Shown in pieces: positions 8,028-16,517 of a stretch of 64,000 nt of DNA. Below the pieces are notes generated by a model. The model was given only the letters and a program-made list of their open reading frames with translations. It was not told where the DNA came from and did no database searches. Made by a program: the position numbers and the translations under genes. The stretch spans positions 1 through 64,000 of the forward strand of contig NZ_JAATJG010000005.1 in assembly GCF_011927765.1 (NCBI RefSeq), read 5' to 3'. Source of the DNA: Wenyingzhuangia aestuarii. GTDB taxonomy: Bacteria > Bacteroidota > Bacteroidia > Flavobacteriales > Flavobacteriaceae. Position 1 is the stretch's first letter. Each line of letters starts with the position of its first letter.

Positions 8028-9230
8028 ATGGATACAAGTGCAATCATGGGAGCTTTGTGGATAATTATATCGGGAATATTAGTATTCTTTATGCAAGCTG
8101 GATTTACCCTAGTAGAAGTTGGATTTACTCGTTCTAAGAACGCAGGAAACATTATTATGAAAAACTTAATGGACTTAATTGTAGGTTCTATTGGGTTCTG
8201 GGCAATTGGATATACAGTAATGTATGGTGAGTCAATTGGAGGTTTTATTGGAACTCCTTCTTTATTTTACAGCGAAGGTGCTGATATGTACAACTTATTC
8301 TTTCAAACTGTATTTGCTGCTACCGCTGCAACTATTGTTTCTGGAGCTGTTGCAGGTAGAACTAAATTTACTACTTACATTATCTTCTCTTTTATTGTAA
8401 CAGTTATTATATACCCTATTTCAGGACACTGGCAATGGCAAGGTGATGGATGGTTAACTCAATTAGGTTTTATTGATTTTGCTGGATCTGCAATTGTACA
8501 CTCTGTAGGAGGATGGGCTGCATTAATTGGAGCTATGTTAGTGGGACCAAGAATTGGAAAATATAAAGATGGTGTTTCTCAAGCTATACCAGGACACAAC
8601 ATTGTATATGGTGCTTTAGGTGTAATGATCTTATGGTTAGGATGGTTTGGATTTAACGGAGGTTCTCAGTTAGCTTTTGGTTCTGAAGAAGATGTAATTG
8701 CTGTAGGTAACATTTTAATTAACACAAACTTAGCTGCTGCTTGTGGTGCTGCTGCTGCCTTATTCTACACTTGGTTACGTTACGGACAACCAGATATTTC
8801 TATGACATTAAACGGAGCTTTAGCTGGATTGGTAACAATTACTGCTGGATGTGCCAACGTTTCTGCTGGTTCTGCTGCAATCATGGGATTAATTGGAGGT
8901 GTATTAGTTGTAATTGCTATTACTTTTATTGATGAAAAATTAAAAATTGATGATCCAGTAGGTGCTGTTTCTGTACACGGAGTTTGTGGTACTTTAGGTA
9001 CTATTTTAGTAGGTGTATTTGCTACCGAAGGTGGATTAATTAATGGTGGTGGTGCTGCTTTATTAGGAGTTCAAACAATTGGAGCATTAGCATATGCTGG
9101 ATGGGCTTTAGTTACCTCTTTCATAGTATTCTCTATCTTAAAAGCTACTATTGGAATTAGAGTTTCTGAAAAAGAAGAAATTGAAGGATTAGACAAAGCT
9201 GAACACGGAATTGGAGTTTATAACGACTAA
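8028..9230 (+). CDS. amt: Ammonium transporter Amt (first)
   Basis: This 400-residue polytopic inner-membrane channel of the Amt/Mep/Rh family has about 11 membrane helices. The twin pore histidines are His158 (AIVHSVGG) and His317 (SVHGVCG), and the substrate-site Asp150 is present. There is no cleavable signal peptide. The usual AER motif after the third or fourth helix reads AGR (Glu replaced by Gly110). The C-terminal tail ISVSEKEE-like segment that contacts P-II is present (RVSEKEEIEGLD). It takes up ammonium and is blocked by P-II when nitrogen is plentiful. It pairs with the P-II gene at 7656 and is followed by a strong terminator. Confidence 0.95.
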   Translation: MDTSAIMGALWIIISGILVFFMQAGFTLVEVGFTRSKNAGNIIMKNLMDLIVGSIGFWAIGYTVMYGESIGGFIGTPSLFYSEGADMYNLFFQTVFAATAATIVSGAVAGRTKFTTYIIFSFIVTVIIYPISGHWQWQGDGWLTQLGFIDFAGSAIVHSVGGWAALIGAMLVGPRIGKYKDGVSQAIPGHNIVYGALGVMILWLGWFGFNGGSQLAFGSEEDVIAVGNILINTNLAAACGAAAALFYTWLRYGQPDISMTLNGALAGLVTITAGCANVSAGSAAIMGLIGGVLVVIAITFIDEKLKIDDPVGAVSVHGVCGTLGTILVGVFATEGGLINGGGAALLGVQTIGALAYAGWALVTSFIVFSILKATIGIRVSEKEEIEGLDKAEHGIGVYND

Positions 9231-9253
9231 TTAATTTGTTTTAAGTTTATATG

Positions 9254-9294
9254 AAAAACAGCCTAAATCTACTGTAGAATTAGGCTGTTTTTTT
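9254..9294 (+). terminator. Terminator after the first amt gene
   Basis: The hairpin AAACAGCCTAA with TTAGGCTGTTT lies about 30 bases after the amt stop and is followed by T7. It ends the porin-glnK-amt unit. Confidence 0.85.
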
Positions 9295-9337
9295 AAACAT
9301 AAAAATTGTATATTTATTTACGTAAAATAGTATCAAA

Positions 9338-9676
9338 ATGAAAAAAATAGAAGCAATCATTAGAAAATCAAAATTTTCTGAAGTAAAAGAAGCATTACAC
9401 GATGTTGGAGTTAACTTTTTCTCTTATTGGGATGTTACCGCATTAGGAAATGAAAGAGTTGGTAAAGTATACAGAGGTATTTCTTTTAGTACTGCAGATA
9501 TTCAAAGAAGATTTTTATCAATTATCGTAAATGACGATTTTGAAGAAGCTGCCATTGCTGCCATATTAAAATCGGGTGCCACTGGAGAAGTGGGTGATGG
9601 GAAAATTTTTGTATATGACGTAGAAGAAACTTACCGAATTAGAACTGGTGAAAAAGGTGGTGAAACACTGAGATAA
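9338..9676 (+). CDS. glnK: P-II nitrogen regulatory protein (second, monocistronic)
   Basis: This 112-residue P-II protein is close to the third copy at 9805. It has the same T-loop with KVYRG followed by ISF, so Phe replaces the modifiable Tyr51. The B-loop TGEVGDGKIF and the C-loop RIRTGEKGG are conserved. It stands alone between two terminators, with no amt gene in its transcript, so it may interact with either channel or with another target such as glutamine synthetase. A TACGTA element lies at 9319-9324, 14 bases before the ATG. Duplication from a neighbouring copy is the simplest origin. Confidence 0.92.
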   Translation: MKKIEAIIRKSKFSEVKEALHDVGVNFFSYWDVTALGNERVGKVYRGISFSTADIQRRFLSIIVNDDFEEAAIAAILKSGATGEVGDGKIFVYDVEETYRIRTGEKGGETLR

Positions 9677-9701
9677 GTCTATACTTAAAAAATAAATTCG
9701 T

Positions 9702-9740
9702 AAAAATACGTAGTGAATTGTAATTCACTACGTATTTTTT
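9702..9740 (+). terminator. Terminator after the second P-II gene
   Basis: Arms of 18 bp (9702-9719 and 9722-9739) with a 2-base loop are followed by T8. The stem contains TACGTA on both arms. Confidence 0.85.
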
Positions 9741-9773
9741 TTGTTACTAAAAGGCTATTTGATTCATATCTAT

Positions 9774-9781
9774 TATATTTG
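9774..9781 (+). promoter_or_regulatory. Promoter -7 box before the third P-II gene
   Basis: TATATTTG (9774-9781) matches TAnnTTTG 24 bases before the ATG at 9805. No TTG sits at the ideal -33 distance, so activation by a regulator is possible. Confidence 0.5.
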
Positions 9782-9804
9782 CGATTGATTATAAAACTAA
9801 AACA

Positions 9805-10143
9805 ATGAAAAAAATCGAAGCAATCATTAGAAAATCAAAATTTTCTGATGTAAAAACAGCTTTACATGATGTAGGGGTAAATTTTTTCTCTTACTGGGAT
9901 GTAACTGCCTTAGGTAACGAAAGAGTTGGTAAAGTTTACAGAGGAATCTCTTTTAGTACAGCTGATATTCAAAGACGTTTCTTATCTATTATTGTTAATG
10001 ATGACTACGAACAAGCTACCATTGATGCTATTTTAAAATCGGGGGCTACTGGAGAAGTGGGTGACGGGAAAATTTTTGTATACGATGTACAAGAAACATA
10101 CAGAATTAGAACAGGTGAAAAAGGAGGAGAAACTTTAAGATAA
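9805..10143 (+). CDS. glnK: P-II nitrogen regulatory protein (third)
   Basis: This 112-residue P-II protein is nearly identical to the second copy and differs mainly at a few surface positions (DVKTAL, YEQATIDA). The T-loop again carries Phe at the Tyr51 position. The B-loop and C-loop nucleotide-binding residues are conserved. Its stop is 4 bases before the second amt start, the classic tight glnK-amtB pairing, so it most likely gates that channel. Confidence 0.93.
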   Translation: MKKIEAIIRKSKFSDVKTALHDVGVNFFSYWDVTALGNERVGKVYRGISFSTADIQRRFLSIIVNDDYEQATIDAILKSGATGEVGDGKIFVYDVQETYRIRTGEKGGETLR

Positions 10144-10147
10144 ACAT

Positions 10148-11395
10148 ATGGAAACTACACTAAACTTTACGATTGATAATTTATGGATGATGATATCCAT
10201 AGCATTGGTATTTATTATGCATTTAGGTTTTTCTGCTTTAGAAGTAGGATTGGCTAGATCTAAAAATGCCATCAACATCTTATTTAAAAACTTTATGATT
10301 GTTGCTATTGGTTTACTAACCTATGCAATTTGCGGTTTTAACTTAATGTATCCTGGTGGAGAATTTTCTATTTTTAATTTCTCTGGTTTTGGACTTTCAC
10401 TTCCAGAAAACGGGCTAACTGCTGGTTACAACGGTAGTTTTACGTATTGGACAGACTTTTTATTTCAAGGAATGTTTGCTGCCACTGCAGCAACTATTGT
10501 TTCTGGTGCTGTTGCCGAAAGAATTAAATTAGGTTCTTTCTTAATTTTCTCTCTACTATATGTAGGGATCATCTACCCTATAGTTGGTTCTTGGGGTTGG
10601 GGAGGTGGATTTCTTGCCAACATGGGATTCCATGATTTTGCAGGATCTACATTTGTACACTCTGTTGGTGGATGGGCTGCTGTAGTTGCCGTTATTTTAT
10701 TAGGACCTCGTTTGGGTAAATATTTATCTGATGGAACGATCAAACCTATTGAAGGTCATAACATGCCATTGGCTGCCTTAGGAGTTTTCTTATTGTGGTT
10801 TGGATGGTTTGGTTTTAACGGAGGTTCCGTATTATCTGCAGATCCTGGAGTTGTTTCTCTTGTATTAGTAACCACCTCTTTGGCTGCTGCATCTGGTGTA
10901 GTTGCAGCTTTTATCACTTCTTATTTTAAATTTAAAACATACGATATTACCATGGCTTTTAACGGTTCTTTAGCGGGACTAGTTGGAATTACTGCTGGAG
11001 CAGATGTAATGTCTCCAATGGATGCTATTATTATAGGGTTTATTGCAGGAGTTGTAATTGTATTTGCCGTTGGATTTATTGATCGTTTAAGACTAGATGA
11101 CCCTGTAGGTGCTATTGGTGTACACTTAATTTGTGGTGTATTAGGTACTTTAGCTGTAGGTGTTTTAGGTGATAAAGGAGTATTTACTACAGGTTCTTTT
11201 GCACAATTAGGAATACAAGCATATGGTATAATGGTTGTAGGTATTACTTGTTTAATTACCTCTTTTATTATTCTTTTTGCAATTAAGAAAACCATTGGTT
11301 TACGTGTAACTGAAAAAGAAGAAGTAGAAGGATTAGATATTCACGAACATGGAATGAACGCTTACGAAGGTATCAACGTAAACGATAATGACTAA
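10148..11395 (+). CDS. amt: Ammonium transporter Amt (second)
   Basis: This 415-residue Amt channel has about 11 membrane helices. The pore histidines are His171 (TFVHSVGG) and His326 (GVHLICG), and Asp163 is conserved. Unlike the first amt it keeps the standard AER motif (AVAERIKLG). It also has a longer first periplasmic loop (about 65-100). The C-terminal P-II contact tail RVTEKEEVEGLD is present. It is co-transcribed with the P-II gene 4 bases upstream and ends at a strong terminator. The two Amt proteins are clearly diverged, so this is not a recent tandem copy and may reflect different affinity or regulation. Confidence 0.95.
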   Translation: METTLNFTIDNLWMMISIALVFIMHLGFSALEVGLARSKNAINILFKNFMIVAIGLLTYAICGFNLMYPGGEFSIFNFSGFGLSLPENGLTAGYNGSFTYWTDFLFQGMFAATAATIVSGAVAERIKLGSFLIFSLLYVGIIYPIVGSWGWGGGFLANMGFHDFAGSTFVHSVGGWAAVVAVILLGPRLGKYLSDGTIKPIEGHNMPLAALGVFLLWFGWFGFNGGSVLSADPGVVSLVLVTTSLAAASGVVAAFITSYFKFKTYDITMAFNGSLAGLVGITAGADVMSPMDAIIIGFIAGVVIVFAVGFIDRLRLDDPVGAIGVHLICGVLGTLAVGVLGDKGVFTTGSFAQLGIQAYGIMVVGITCLITSFIILFAIKKTIGLRVTEKEEVEGLDIHEHGMNAYEGINVNDND

Positions 11396-11417
11396 TATTA
11401 CTAGTCTATAAAAACCA

Positions 11418-11448
11418 AAAAGCCGAGCAAATTTGCTCGGCTTTTTTT
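11418..11448. terminator. Bidirectional terminator after the second amt gene
   Basis: A perfect palindrome of two 14-base arms (AAAAGCCGAGCAAA and its complement, 11418-11445) continues into a T run. It separates the plus-strand amt unit from the convergent ppk2 operon, whose last gene ends at 11447. Confidence 0.9.
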
Positions 11449-12523
11449 AGGACCTTCCTACCTTAAAACCATTGACATCTTGATAATGTTTTACCACAAA
11501 ATCAAAAGCGGTTTCTAATATTTCTCCCATAGAGTTACACTCTTTAAATTTGGGGTCCTTCGTGTAATCAAACAAATCTTTTTTTAACTGTACAATCTTT
11601 TCATCTGGAGATATTTTATCTTGAAGCATACAATTAATCAACTCCTTAATTCTTTTCTTGCCTAACAAAATACGTTTGGCAATGGTAGAGCGTTCCTCTT
11701 GCTTGTATTGTTCTATAGATTCTGCTCGTAAATTGTTATGAACCATTTCTACATACTGACTGTTTTCTTTTAAAAACTGAGGCATATATACTTTTAATCG
11801 TCCTTCGTAACATTGTTGATCAAAATCTATGGCTCTAATTCTATAACGTACCTGATCAAAATCATGTGTAGGTACAATTACGTAATTATAAGACCTCATA
11901 TCTCCTAACAAACGAACAATACAACGTTCGTTAAACTTTACATACTCTTTGGCAATTTGCTTTTGTGTTCTTACAGAATAAGATTCTAATCCTGCTTCTA
12001 TAAAAGTATCTCCCGGAATTCCAGAAATATGATCTTCTATTAAGGTTTCTTTGTATACTAAAAAATTAATCCTGTTAGGAGATAACAAATGCTCTAACTC
12101 TAAACCATATACTCTAGAAGCATCTGCTTTTTTAATATACATATAGGTATAGTTGTCATTCAGTACATTTCTAACCTTAATTCTAAAAGGTTTTGAATTT
12201 CCAAACGTACAATAATCAACCGCATCTATATTTAAAAAGGGGACCGAAGTATCAGAACCATCACCATGTAAAATAGAATATACTTTTTTTAAGTCTTTGT
12301 CTATATGAGTTCTTTCGTGTTCTGGATAATAAACTCTAATCCACAGGGTATCATCACCATTTTCATCATACACTTCTATTCCACCCGAAAAGCGAAGCAA
12401 ATCTTCATAAAAAACAGGAATTAAAGCATTCCTGTTGTAATTAGATAAATACTCGCTAAAAAAAGGCTGAATGGGATATGTTGGCTTTTTTTTAGATATT
12501 TTTTGATATTGTGAATCGTCCAT
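11447..12523 (-). CDS. Conserved protein of unknown function in the ppk2 operon
   Basis: This 358-residue protein has no signal peptide or membrane segment and is probably cytoplasmic. I do not recognise a family with certainty. The N-terminal half is mixed beta/alpha with many Tyr and Asp. A central stretch IRAIDFDQQCYEG (about 230) and the preceding CIVRLLGDMRSYNYVIVP vaguely recall a kinase-like fold with an IDFD metal motif, but this is speculative. The C-terminal third is helical and charged. It is the last gene of an operon, 5 bases after the second ppk2, which suggests a role with polyphosphate or nucleotide phosphorylation. Confidence 0.7.
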   Translation of the reverse strand: MDDSQYQKISKKKPTYPIQPFFSEYLSNYNRNALIPVFYEDLLRFSGGIEVYDENGDDTLWIRVYYPEHERTHIDKDLKKVYSILHGDGSDTSVPFLNIDAVDYCTFGNSKPFRIKVRNVLNDNYTYMYIKKADASRVYGLELEHLLSPNRINFLVYKETLIEDHISGIPGDTFIEAGLESYSVRTQKQIAKEYVKFNERCIVRLLGDMRSYNYVIVPTHDFDQVRYRIRAIDFDQQCYEGRLKVYMPQFLKENSQYVEMVHNNLRAESIEQYKQEERSTIAKRILLGKKRIKELINCMLQDKISPDEKIVQLKKDLFDYTKDPKFKECNSMGEILETAFDFVVKHYQDVNGFKVGRS

Positions 12524-12528
12524 AAAGT

Positions 12529-13311
12529 TTATACTTTTCTATTCTTATCGTAAGAAATTCTAGACAATAAGTATTTAATAGCATTTACCCTTGCAAACGT
12601 TTTTTTGTTGGCCTTGATTATTTTCCAGGGTGCATAATCTGTATTGGTATTGGTAAACATTACTGTTTTGTACTTTGTGTACTCATTCCACAGCTCTTGT
12701 GCTTTTTCATCTACAGGAGTTATTTTCCATTGTTTTAAAGGATTCGTTTTAATTTCTTCAAAACGTTTTGCCTGTTCGTCTTTGGTAATAGACATGTAAA
12801 TTTTAACCAACTTAATTCCTGAAGAAGTAATCATACGTTCAAAATCGTTTACGTTGTTCATAAAACGAACGTATTCTTCTTGCGTACAAAAACCATTTAC
12901 AGGTTCTACCACAGCACGGTTGTACCAACTACGGTCAAAAAAAACAATTTCTCCTGCTTTAGGAAACTTATTAATATATCGCTGAAAATACCACTGTGTT
13001 CGTTCTTCATCTGTAGGTTTTGGTAAGGCTACAATTCTAAAGTGACGAGGGTTAATTCTTTCTGTAATTCTACGAATAGCCCCTCCTTTTCCAGCAGCAT
13101 CTCTTCCTTCAAAAACAACAATTACACGTTGGTTTTTTTCAATAACCTCTTCGTGCATTTTAATGAGCTCGTTCTGTAATCTTTTTAAGTTCTTAATATA
13201 ATTAACACTTCTTAATGCTTTTTGAACGTTTACTTCTTCATCAGACAACAAAGCTTGCAAACCTTTTTTACTATTAAGATTTTTAATATCTCTTTCTGTT
13301 AAATTCTCCAT
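12529..13311 (-). CDS. ppk2: Polyphosphate kinase 2 (second of tandem pair)
   Basis: This 260-residue PPK2 family enzyme uses polyphosphate to phosphorylate nucleoside mono- or diphosphates. Walker A is EGRDAAGKGG (68-77) and the Walker B region is FFDRSWYNRA (124-133). The lid segment with WKITPVDEKAQ follows, as expected. The size fits a single-domain PPK2. It lies 4 bases after another ppk2 at 13316 and 5 bases before an unknown gene. The two paralogues share the core but differ at their ends and in lid residues, so they may prefer different nucleotides; which class each is cannot be told from reading alone. Confidence 0.93.
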   Translation of the reverse strand: MENLTERDIKNLNSKKGLQALLSDEEVNVQKALRSVNYIKNLKRLQNELIKMHEEVIEKNQRVIVVFEGRDAAGKGGAIRRITERINPRHFRIVALPKPTDEERTQWYFQRYINKFPKAGEIVFFDRSWYNRAVVEPVNGFCTQEEYVRFMNNVNDFERMITSSGIKLVKIYMSITKDEQAKRFEEIKTNPLKQWKITPVDEKAQELWNEYTKYKTVMFTNTNTDYAPWKIIKANKKTFARVNAIKYLLSRISYDKNRKV

Positions 13312-13315
13312 GTGC

Positions 13316-14173
13316 TTAGTCTATTTGATAAGATGATCTAAAATAATGCATTACTACGTTGGGATCTGGAAATAAATTTGCTTTTGCTTCCTCTTTTCCA
13401 TCATAATCAAACTTAGACAATACATAACGGATACTTTCTAACCTAGCTTCTTGCTTATCATTGGTTCTAACAATTACCCAAGGACTATAGGTCGTATGAG
13501 TTTTACTAAACATATGCTCTTTAAAAGTGGTATACCTGTCCCACAATTCTTGCCCTTTTTTATCTACAGGACTAAACTTCCATCTCTTTAGAGGATTCTC
13601 TTGTCTTGAATCAAAACGAGATAGTTGTTCATGCTTAGAGATAGATAGCCAAAATTTAATAATCACCAAATCATCTTCATAAAGCATATGCTCAAACTCG
13701 GGTACTTGAGCCATAAATGTTTTGTATTGTTCATCGGAACAAAAGCCCATCACAGGCTCTACTACAGCTCTGTTATACCAACTTCTATCAAAAAAAACGA
13801 TTTCTCCTGGGTTAGGTAATTCTTTAATATAGCGCATAAAATACCACTGCCCTTTTTCAATATCAGTAGGCTTATTTAAGGCTACTAATCTGGTAGAACG
13901 CGGATTTAAATGCTCCATAAATCTACGGATAGATCCACCTTTACCGGCAGCATCTCTCCCTTCAAAAATAATAGCCACACGCTTGTTATTTTTCTTAACC
14001 CACTGCTGAAGCTTTACCAACTCTATTTGCAAAAGCTTTAGTTCTTCTTCGTATTTTATTTTATTTAGAATTACAGAAACATCTATATTTTTCTGCTCTA
14101 ATTTTTCTATCAATTCTTGTCTTGAAACAACCGAAGCTAAATCTTCTATTGTTAACTTTTCTTTTTCACTCAT
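13316..14173 (-). CDS. ppk2: Polyphosphate kinase 2 (first of tandem pair)
   Basis: This 285-residue PPK2 family enzyme has Walker A EGRDAAGKGG (71-80), Walker B region FFDRSWYNRA (127-136) and lid segment WKFSPVDKKGQELWDRY. It is about 25 residues longer than its downstream neighbour, mostly at the N-terminus (a charged helix) and a C-terminal extension. It is the first gene of a three-gene operon. A one-mismatch promoter box (TTACTTTG on the minus strand near 14204) lies upstream. The role is reversible transfer of phosphate between polyphosphate and nucleotides, linked to energy and phosphate storage. Confidence 0.93.
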   Translation of the reverse strand: MSEKEKLTIEDLASVVSRQELIEKLEQKNIDVSVILNKIKYEEELKLLQIELVKLQQWVKKNNKRVAIIFEGRDAAGKGGSIRRFMEHLNPRSTRLVALNKPTDIEKGQWYFMRYIKELPNPGEIVFFDRSWYNRAVVEPVMGFCSDEQYKTFMAQVPEFEHMLYEDDLVIIKFWLSISKHEQLSRFDSRQENPLKRWKFSPVDKKGQELWDRYTTFKEHMFSKTHTTYSPWVIVRTNDKQEARLESIRYVLSKFDYDGKEEAKANLFPDPNVVMHYFRSSYQID

Positions 14174-14256
14174 CTCTTAGATTTATGTCTTTTTAGCGAC
14201 AAAGTAAATATACATATTCCACTCCTTTTAACATAGTTTTAGAAGCTTAATAATTG

Positions 14257-14264
14257 TACTTTTG
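14257..14264 (+). promoter_or_regulatory. Promoter -7 box of the LpxR-like gene
   Basis: TACTTTTG (14257-14264) is an exact TAnnTTTG match 22 bases before the ATG at 14286. The -33 region has TTT rather than TTG. Confidence 0.5.
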
Positions 14265-14285
14265 ACAACTTAAAGTCCTTATTTC

Positions 14286-15236
14286 ATGAAAATTTTAAGA
14301 GTAGTAACTACCTTAATCATCACTTTAAACATATACAATACAACAGCTCAAAACAAAACTGACAAAGAATTTGGTTTTATTTCTGACAATGATTTATACG
14401 TCTCTTTTTTTCTTGATGAGTATTACACCAATGGTTTGGAATTGTTTTACAAACAGGCAGTAAGTACCAAATACGGGAACTTTTACAAAAAAATCAAACA
14501 CTTACAGTTAGGTCAAAAAATGTACAATCCTTATGAATCTGATGTACCAAATGTTTACAACCAAGATAGGCCTTATGCTGGTTATGTATATGCTCGTTAT
14601 GCAGAACAATTTATAAACAATAAAAACCTATTAACCATTGGAATAAATGTAGGTTATACAGGAAAAAAAACAGGAGCTAAAGAGGCTCAAACCTTTATTC
14701 ATCAATTCTATAATATTGAAGAATCGGAAGGTTGGAAAACCCAAGTAAAACAAATTTTAAGCTTAGGAATTCATGCCAACTACGTATATAGTTTATTTTA
14801 CAAACCCGAAAGCAAAGCACAGGTATCGTTTATAAATAAGACTACACTAAATACGATTTTTGCAAATGTTTCATCGGGAATAGCCTTTAAATACAATACT
14901 ACAGATTCTAAAACCACAGCAATAGCCAACACTTCTTTTTTTGAAACGGCTTTACAAAATGCTAACGAGGAGTGGATTAAAGAAGGCTACTGGGGATTAA
15001 AATCTTATGTTACCTACCAAATAAGTGACAAAACCATTACAGGGGAATTATGGAACAATCCCTCTCAAAAAGAGTTTACAATTGAACCTTGGGTTTGGTA
15101 TACCGATATTGGTTACTATTGGAACTTAAAAAAATGGAACATTAGCTACCATCAAGTTTTTCACACCAAAAAAACAGTGCAAATTGCAACCCAATGGATT
15201 CGATACGGAAGTATTCAAATCTCCTATAAATTTTAA
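14286..15236 (+). CDS. LpxR family outer-membrane lipid A deacylase-like protein
   Basis: This 316-residue protein has a signal peptide (about 1-21, TTAQ). It shows LpxR hallmarks: DND at 34-36 (Asn and Asp of the active site), YYTNG with Thr48, DRPYAG (94-99) and a downstream His139 in TFIHQFY, followed by GW as in the family. The C-terminus ends in aromatic YKF, typical of an outer-membrane barrel. LpxR removes the 3'-acyloxyacyl chain of lipid A. Activity is inferred from family and motif conservation. Its 3' end overlaps the convergent glycosyltransferase gene by 4 bases. Confidence 0.85.
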   Translation: MKILRVVTTLIITLNIYNTTAQNKTDKEFGFISDNDLYVSFFLDEYYTNGLELFYKQAVSTKYGNFYKKIKHLQLGQKMYNPYESDVPNVYNQDRPYAGYVYARYAEQFINNKNLLTIGINVGYTGKKTGAKEAQTFIHQFYNIEESEGWKTQVKQILSLGIHANYVYSLFYKPESKAQVSFINKTTLNTIFANVSSGIAFKYNTTDSKTTAIANTSFFETALQNANEEWIKEGYWGLKSYVTYQISDKTITGELWNNPSQKEFTIEPWVWYTDIGYYWNLKKWNISYHQVFHTKKTVQIATQWIRYGSIQISYKF

Positions 15237-16453
15237 TTTTTGTTTTTTTCTTCTATCCATTTAGATAGATACATAGAACTTTTTAAAGTGTGATGTTGCA
15301 ACATGGCTCCTATAAAGTTTTGGGTTCTTTGTTGCTCTAAATTCTCTATTAAATATTGCAATCGATCCTTAAAAACAGCTGTGTAATTCTCTTTTGAGAA
15401 TCTAGTACGCAACACTTCTTTCCCTTTTAACACATAACTTTTCCAAAGTTGCTCGTCTGTATACATAGCCACAGATTTTGCCACAAAATGCTCTACAGAA
15501 TTAGAAATTGCTTGGTTAAAATCTACAGTACCAAACATTCCTTCCGCACCAATTTTACTCGTTACAAACGGAGTATCGTTTTGCATGGCATCTATAATTT
15601 TTCCTTTTAACCCTGCACCAAACCGAACAGGAGCCAAACAAACTTTTACCTCCTGCATTACTTTGTTTACATCTTCTGCCCTACCGTGTACCCAAAAACC
15701 TTCTTTGGGTTGATGCAACTGAAAAACTTTTTCTGAAGGATATCCTCCATAAATATGCAAGTTAGCTTTGGGCAGTTGTTTTTGAATCGCTGGCCAAATA
15801 TGTTGTTTTAATTGCAAAACGGCATCCCAATTAGGTGCGTGAATAAAATTACCAACGAATAAAAAGTCTTGTCTTTCTAAAAAATCAGGTTTTGGACTGG
15901 TGTCTACCTCTACCACAAAAGGGAAATACCACAATAAATAAGAAGGTACTTTGTAAATTTCTTGTAAATAATTGAGCTCAAATTCTGAAATCGTAAAGGT
16001 AGCATCACATCTAAAAATACTGGCAATTTCTCTTTTAGCATCTTCTGTACAAAGTTGCTCTGTAGGTAAAGCCTCATTTTTTTTAATGGCTTGTTGCCTT
16101 GCTTTTCTTAAAAAATGCAAATCCTCAGAATCTAAAATTCGAATCGCTTGGGGACAGTTTTTTTCTATTCGCCAACCAAATTGTTCTTCCATCATAAAAC
16201 GATCGAACAATACAATAGACGGGTTTAAATTCGCAACAAAACCATCAAAAGAAGAATGGTTAAGTGCAATAGCTTGCGTATTCACATCTATAGCTGACAA
16301 ATCATAAGCAGAGTCTGGTTTTTGCGCAGGACTCACAAAAGTTACCTGATAACCAGAATTCTGAAATTGCGCTATAATTTGAAGCATTCTACTACCTGCT
16401 GCTGTAGCCGTAGGTTCTGGCCAAACGTAACCTATAATTAAAAGTGATTGCAT
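15233..16453 (-). CDS. Glycosyltransferase, GT4-like (GT-B fold)
   Basis: This 406-residue cytoplasmic glycosyltransferase has an N-terminal Rossmann half (residues 1-190, starting LLIIGYVWPEPTATAAG) and a C-terminal half with FVGNFIHAPNWDAV (about 205), LHIYGGYPS and the donor-site region LAPVRFGAGLKGKIIDAMQNDTPFV. This layout is the glycos_transf_1_4 type used in lipopolysaccharide or surface-glycan synthesis. The acceptor and sugar are unknown. It is a single gene, convergent with the LpxR-like gene, and not part of the large exopolysaccharide locus. Confidence 0.85.
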   Translation of the reverse strand: MQSLLIIGYVWPEPTATAAGSRMLQIIAQFQNSGYQVTFVSPAQKPDSAYDLSAIDVNTQAIALNHSSFDGFVANLNPSIVLFDRFMMEEQFGWRIEKNCPQAIRILDSEDLHFLRKARQQAIKKNEALPTEQLCTEDAKREIASIFRCDATFTISEFELNYLQEIYKVPSYLLWYFPFVVEVDTSPKPDFLERQDFLFVGNFIHAPNWDAVLQLKQHIWPAIQKQLPKANLHIYGGYPSEKVFQLHQPKEGFWVHGRAEDVNKVMQEVKVCLAPVRFGAGLKGKIIDAMQNDTPFVTSKIGAEGMFGTVDFNQAISNSVEHFVAKSVAMYTDEQLWKSYVLKGKEVLRTRFSKENYTAVFKDRLQYLIENLEQQRTQNFIGAMLQHHTLKSSMYLSKWIEEKNKN

Positions 16454-16517
16454 TTGACAAAAATATAGAATTGATTTGACAGGTTTTTAATTTCCATTCT
16501 TTAAATTTATAGAACTT

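Noticed and set aside
10921-11295. 124-residue frame opposite the second amt gene
   Set aside because: It is a shadow of a clear Amt coding region, with no plausible start context or family resemblance.
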